Source: Herpetosiphon giganteus (GTDB lineage Bacteria > Chloroflexota > Chloroflexia > Chloroflexales > Herpetosiphonaceae). From it: a stretch of DNA of 64,000 nt. The notes beneath the pieces were generated by a model that made no database searches, was not told where the DNA came from, and saw only the letters and a program-made list of their open reading frames with translations. The position numbers and the translations under genes are program-made. The stretch spans positions 1-64,000 of the forward strand of contig NZ_JAFBCZ010000012.1 of NCBI RefSeq assembly GCF_016907925.1, given 5' to 3'. Position 1 is the first letter of the stretch; each line of letters opens with the position of its first letter. Shown one piece after another: positions 60,463 to 64,000 of the stretch.

Positions 60463-61338
60463 CTATTTCGCTCCAATGGTGATGTCGAGGTTTTGCAATT
60501 GGCCAGCGCGCAGCACATCAAGCGCCACAGTCTTGCCAGCCCGATCGCTTGCCAAGAGCATTTGCAAATCGCGTGGCTCGCCAAGCTCATGACCATCTAA
60601 GCCAACCAAAATATCGCCAACCAACAAGCCTGCTTGATGCGCTGGGCTATCGGCTTCGACGCTCACTACCAGCAAGCCAGTGGCTTGATTGCGGCCTGCG
60701 CGTTGGTTTTCGGGCAAATTGACGGTTTGGCTGGCAATTCCGATAAAGCCACGGCGGACTCGACCATGATTGAGCAAGGTATCGGCCACGCTGGTCAGCA
60801 CTGCCACCGGAATCGCAATTGGTTCGCCGCCAGCAAAGCCCGAGGTAAACAAGCCAACAATTTCGCCTTGAACATTGACCAAGCCGCCACCAGAGAAGCC
60901 TGGGTATGGCGTGGCATCGGTGCGTAAATATTGGGCCAAGGTGCCACGGCGGGTTGGAACTGGGCCGCCAATTGCGTTAATAATGCCAAAGCTGGCTTGC
61001 ACGCTGCTTGGGCGGCCAACTGCCAAGGCCAATTGACCAACCCGTGGCTCGGTTTTGGCCAACGCTGCGGGGGTGAAATTGGCGTTTGGCACGCGCAACA
61101 AGGCTACATCGCTGCTTGGGTCGCGCCCAACCACATGGGCTTGATATTCAGCGCCATCTGGCCCAACCACTTTGATATGCTCATCGCGTTGGATGACATG
61201 ATCGGCGGTCAGTACCAAATCTGCTTGCCAAACGATGCCGCTGGCACTTTGGCGACGGCGGGCGTAGATCGTCACAATCCCTGCGCCAGCATGTTCAACT
61301 GCATCGGCCAGTTCGCTCGAAAATTCCTGTAAACTCAT
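60463..61338 (-). CDS. HtrA/DegP-like serine protease without signal peptide
   Basis: A 291-residue trypsin-type protease with one PDZ domain. Catalytic residues: His in LTADHVI, Asp in SSDVALLR, and Ser in GFSGGGLV. The PDZ (about 200-285) has EADSPAHQAGLLVGDILVGLDG. Unlike DegP there is no signal peptide or membrane anchor, so it should be cytoplasmic. Starting ATG (MSLQEFSSEL) has AGGAGG about six bases upstream. It precedes the pseudo-receiver regulator in an operon. Confidence 0.9.
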   Translation of the reverse strand: MSLQEFSSELADAVEHAGAGIVTIYARRRQSASGIVWQADLVLTADHVIQRDEHIKVVGPDGAEYQAHVVGRDPSSDVALLRVPNANFTPAALAKTEPRVGQLALAVGRPSSVQASFGIINAIGGPVPTRRGTLAQYLRTDATPYPGFSGGGLVNVQGEIVGLFTSGFAGGEPIAIPVAVLTSVADTLLNHGRVRRGFIGIASQTVNLPENQRAGRNQATGLLVVSVEADSPAHQAGLLVGDILVGLDGHELGEPRDLQMLLASDRAGKTVALDVLRAGQLQNLDITIGAK

Positions 61339-61542
61339 ACAGCCTCCTAAAATTGAGTACCTGCTGAGCAGTATAGCCATGCGCTGCGGCCTTGAGATCA
61401 GCCGATTAGTGAGGTTGCGACCTAGCCAAACGACTAGTTGCTTGGGCCAGAACGCGGTACAATAGTTATGAAGCTGTCGTGAGGATAGCTAGCATTTCAA
61501 GCTGCACCCTGCTGGTGCCAACTTCATTGCGGAAGAAGAATT

Positions 61543-62277
61543 ATGGTGTTATCGCTTGATCTACGACGCTACCGAAATATCGTCGTATTGACAGGGGCGG
61601 GAATTTCGGTTGCCTCAGGGGTGCGACCGTTTCGCGGCCCAAATGGGATTTGGAACGAATGGGATATTGAGCGCTGCGCCACACGCACAGCCTTGGAGCA
61701 ATCTCCCCAGTTGGTTTGGCAAGCTTTTGGGCCATTACGCAAACAACTCCAAACCACCCAGCCCAATGCTGCCCATCGGGCCTTGGCCCGTTTTGAACAA
61801 TCGCTGAGCAAGCATCAACGCTTTACGCTGATCACCCAAAATATCGATGGCCTGCATCAACTGGCTGGCACACGCAATTTGGTCGAGTTTCATGGCAGTT
61901 TGCGCCAAAGCCGTTGCAGCGACGATGAGTGTGAGCAGCCAAGCTTTGTCGATCAGCGCGCGCATACCGAAACGCTGCCAACCTGCCCAACCTGTGGCAA
62001 TCCATTGCGCCCAGATATTGTGCTGTTTGAGGAAGCGATTCCGACTTGGGCCGAAGCTCACGCCAAACGCAGCCTGCGTGAATGTGATTTCTTTTTGGCG
62101 GTTGGCACATCGGGCACGGTTTTTCCTGCCGCAGCCTTTGCGCGCACAGCGCAAATGCTGGGCGCTCGCACAATGTTGGTCAACTTAGAGCCGCATTCCG
62201 AAGCCGATTCGGCGTTTGAAGAACAGCAGATTGGCCGCGCCGAGGAGCTACTGCCGACCTTGCTAGGAGTTGCCTAG
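61543..62277 (+). CDS. cobB: NAD-dependent protein deacylase (sirtuin)
   Basis: A 244-residue Sir2-family enzyme. The N-terminal VLTGAGISVASGVRPFRG, the TQNIDGLHQLAG motif, the HG catalytic His in VEFHGSL, and two Cys pairs of the zinc ribbon (CSDDEC and CPTC) are all present. It removes acyl groups from protein Lys at the cost of NAD. The acyl preference cannot be inferred. It converges on a lipoprotein gene, overlapping it by 15 bases. Confidence 0.94.
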   Translation: MVLSLDLRRYRNIVVLTGAGISVASGVRPFRGPNGIWNEWDIERCATRTALEQSPQLVWQAFGPLRKQLQTTQPNAAHRALARFEQSLSKHQRFTLITQNIDGLHQLAGTRNLVEFHGSLRQSRCSDDECEQPSFVDQRAHTETLPTCPTCGNPLRPDIVLFEEAIPTWAEAHAKRSLRECDFFLAVGTSGTVFPAAAFARTAQMLGARTMLVNLEPHSEADSAFEEQQIGRAEELLPTLLGVA

Positions 62278-62790
62278 CTGAATCGTGACTGGCAATTGTT
62301 CAACCGCCGAGGTGCAGTAACCTTTGCTGCTACAGAGCATAAAACTCAGCAAAATTTGCTGATCAGGCTGTTGAGGATCAAGCTCAACGGGCATGCGCAA
62401 GGTTACTGGCCCCGCTGGATAAATTAACAACGGCTTGCTAGTTTGCAAGGTTGGGTCTGGCGCGGCAATTGCATCGGCGACAATTGGCCCGACCGAGCGC
62501 AATTGGCCTGCTTGAGTTAGCTCAAGCAAGGTTGGCCGCCCCATGCCATCAACCCCGTTGCGCGGCAAATCTTTGGAATACAAGTGTAAATGAGGTTCTT
62601 TGGGTTGGTAGGTTGCCGCCAAAATGATTTGGTTGGCACTATCACGCTCTAAGCGCAATTCAACCTGAGCGTGCTGGCTATCGACAGTTTCCAACACCTC
62701 GAGCACCTGATACGGTGCTTGGGGCGTGGCGATCTCTGGGCCACAACTTGCCAGCAAGAAGATTAATCCCAACCAAATCATTTTGCGCAT
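62263..62790 (-). CDS. lipoprotein of unknown function
   Basis: A 175-residue protein with signal peptide MRKMIWLGLIFLLASC and an ASC lipobox. The mature part has HLHLYSKDLPRNGVDGMGRP and ends with an SKGYCTSAVEQLPVTIQ strand, faintly reminiscent of the DsbD N-terminal domain; this is not certain. The ATG directly follows the stop of the preceding gene, so the two are co-translated. Confidence 0.75.
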   Translation of the reverse strand: MRKMIWLGLIFLLASCGPEIATPQAPYQVLEVLETVDSQHAQVELRLERDSANQIILAATYQPKEPHLHLYSKDLPRNGVDGMGRPTLLELTQAGQLRSVGPIVADAIAAPDPTLQTSKPLLIYPAGPVTLRMPVELDPQQPDQQILLSFMLCSSKGYCTSAVEQLPVTIQLGNS

Positions 62791-63423
62791 TTAGTTAATC
62801 TCCGCTTTGAGCATTTTTATGCCATTCCACACATGCCAAACCACCGTGTGCTCAGGGTATTGGCGGCGATTGGCCGCGCTGATTGGCTGGCCTAAGCGGG
62901 TCATTCTGCCTTGGCGATCAACCGGACGACGGCCAACCACTGGCGCTGCTTCCGAACGCGGCGCAGGAAAATAGCTCTGGCCAATTGGCACTGGCGTATG
63001 AAATTGCCAATTGCCCAATGCCCCATAATCAACGTTCAAGACATACAAACTATAATAATCGGTTTCGAGGCCTTCGCGCTGACATTTGGCGCAACCGCCG
63101 GTTGTCTCTGCATATTCCACGGGCGAAAGATTGGCCTTGCGCGCCTGCGCACGACAATTCTCACATAGCCAAATCCGCGTTTTCGGCGTTGGGCCTTCAA
63201 GAATCCCCAAGCTCACCGAGGGCGATTGGCTGAGATATAGCGTTTGAATCGCCCGTTCTTTGAGCAAATAGAGTGATTGCGCCCGATCAAAGGCGCTCAG
63301 CTCTTCGCGGCTTGGCGTGCGTTCGGCTTTGGGGTCAGTTTCGTAGAACGTGGCCCATTCATCAAGCAATTTCAACCAACGAGACAAACCGACAATCGGC
63401 GGTTCTTCAATGACAGTACTCAA
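62791..63423 (-). CDS. zinc-ribbon-containing protein of unknown function
   Basis: A 210-residue soluble protein. Residues 85-115 hold two Cys pairs (LCENC and CAKCQ), suggesting a structural zinc site; the rest is rich in charged residues and matches no family I know. TTG start with GAGGAGG in front. First of a two-gene unit with the downstream lipoprotein. Confidence 0.75.
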   Translation of the reverse strand: MSTVIEEPPIVGLSRWLKLLDEWATFYETDPKAERTPSREELSAFDRAQSLYLLKERAIQTLYLSQSPSVSLGILEGPTPKTRIWLCENCRAQARKANLSPVEYAETTGGCAKCQREGLETDYYSLYVLNVDYGALGNWQFHTPVPIGQSYFPAPRSEAAPVVGRRPVDRQGRMTRLGQPISAANRRQYPEHTVVWHVWNGIKMLKAEIN

Positions 63424-63432
63424 CGAGCCTCC

Positions 63433-63813
63433 TCAATCGAGCGGCGCAAATAAATCAACTAAATTTCCATCAGGATCAACGACAACTGCATAGCGCTGAC
63501 CCCAAAATGCATCCCATGGCTCTTTGGAGCCAGCATAACCTGCTGCCAAAATCTTAGCATAGAGTTCATCAACTGCTGCAGGGGTGTCACATTTGAACGC
63601 CATGTTCATGCGATGGCCACGTGGTTCTTCCCAATCGCTCTGCAATTGCTTCATCAAGGCTTGGCTATCCCAGGCCAAACGCATGCCGTTGGGCAAGGTT
63701 GTTTCAACATGATTTTCGCCACCAGAATCGCTTGGCAAGTCCAAATCAAACAAGCGATAAAAATTCAAGGCCTTGTCCATGTCGGCAACCACTATCCCAA
63801 TCATATCAAACAT
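63433..63813 (-). CDS. VOC family protein (glyoxalase-like)
   Basis: A 126-residue protein of the vicinal oxygen chelate fold. The MIGIVVADMDKALNFYRLFD start and the DAFWGQRYAVVVDPDGNLVDLF end are the two characteristic half-motifs; an internal HRMNMAFKC strand joins them. Members include glyoxalases, dioxygenases and resistance proteins, so the reaction cannot be assigned. ATG with AGGAGG five to six bases upstream. Starts about 90 bases from the downstream zinc-ribbon gene? No: it lies just upstream of it, ten bases apart, so the three may be an operon. Confidence 0.85.
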   Translation of the reverse strand: MFDMIGIVVADMDKALNFYRLFDLDLPSDSGGENHVETTLPNGMRLAWDSQALMKQLQSDWEEPRGHRMNMAFKCDTPAAVDELYAKILAAGYAGSKEPWDAFWGQRYAVVVDPDGNLVDLFAPLD

Positions 63814-64000
63814 TGGCTTCCTCCTGTAAATACAAACACATGTGCTATTATACAGCTTAAATAGCTTGGTTTGCCAACCGTTGTCTCGCCTCATCGATTG
63901 GGCTTTGCATTAATCAACTCCAACAAGCATAGTACTTTGGCTGTATTATTCTAGCCTAGTTGGCATTTTAAATTGATGCCAAAACAGCTATAGATTTTTT
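63814..64000. other. terminal gap
   Basis: AT-rich sequence upstream of the VOC gene with no credible gene or repeat; it probably holds that gene's promoter and the start of the next locus. Confidence 0.5.

Overview
The window looks like chromosomal DNA of a Chloroflexota bacterium, and Herpetosiphon is my best guess. That rests on an overall impression of the proteins and of the many dispersed intergenic repeats; I ran no search. Other signs are strong AGGAGG-type ribosome sites with frequent GTG/TTG starts, lipoprotein signal peptides, a T-box leader on glycyl-tRNA synthetase, and mid-range base composition. Almost all of it is ordinary single-copy chromosomal coding sequence. No phage, insertion sequence, CRISPR array or rRNA was seen.

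Layout. 0-12 kb, mostly plus strand: an LRR protein, a phosphomannomutase/phosphoglucomutase, a DUF899 protein, a XerC/D recombinase, T-box plus glyS, a STAS-domain membrane protein, an SDR epimerase/3beta-HSD-like enzyme, GAPDH, and an orphan OmpR-type regulator. 12.9-16.1 kb, minus: a sugar ABC importer (binding protein and two permeases, no ATPase), then tRNA-Glu. 16.5-18.8 kb: a small RNA/nucleotide kinase overlapping a Thg1-like 3'-5' polymerase gene, then a Gfo/Idh/MocA oxidoreductase. 19-27.8 kb, minus: YajQ, a RodZ-like protein, then a Ser/Thr phosphosignalling cluster (small protein, FHA, VWA, PP2C phosphatase, kinase with a beta-propeller) followed by RodA/FtsW. 28-31.8 kb: an atypical NarL-type regulator, a large lipoprotein, and CorA.

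34.6-39.7 kb is the most interesting part. Eleven tandem short genes (29-37 codons) share a nearly invariant N-terminal half ending in one Cys and have variable, Gly/Pro-rich C-termini. A good sigma-70-type promoter lies in front. They are followed on the same strand by a membrane M50 zinc metalloprotease with an N-terminal PqqD-like domain and an overlapping TPR protein. I read this as a candidate ribosomally made, processed peptide (RiPP-like) locus with many alternative products. Two neighbouring copies encode the same peptide but differ at six synonymous sites, which supports real coding and selection.

40-46.6 kb: a YdjM-like membrane hydrolase, an FAD oxidoreductase of the phytoene-desaturase/PYROXD2 type, a GT-C-like membrane protein, and an M23 peptidase with LysM and SH3 domains. 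46.9-51.4 kb, minus: a complete TroABCD/MntABCD-type metal importer and its DtxR-family regulator, with two near-identical palindromic candidate operators. 52-57.8 kb, minus: two membrane/unknown proteins, CinA with a degenerate C-terminal domain, a small YtxH-like protein, tRNA-Gly and tRNA-Leu, a GT39-like glycosyltransferase and a STAS protein. 58-64 kb: a small membrane protein, RsmA, an HtrA-like protease coupled to a pseudo-receiver regulator, a sirtuin, a lipoprotein, a zinc-ribbon protein and a VOC protein.

Intergenic regions carry three repeat families: a two-hairpin GC-rich element of about 62-68 bp (nine copies, three in a 171-bp tandem array), an element of about 135-200 bp with inverted ends, and a mosaic of short recurring words. 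All are confined to gaps between genes.
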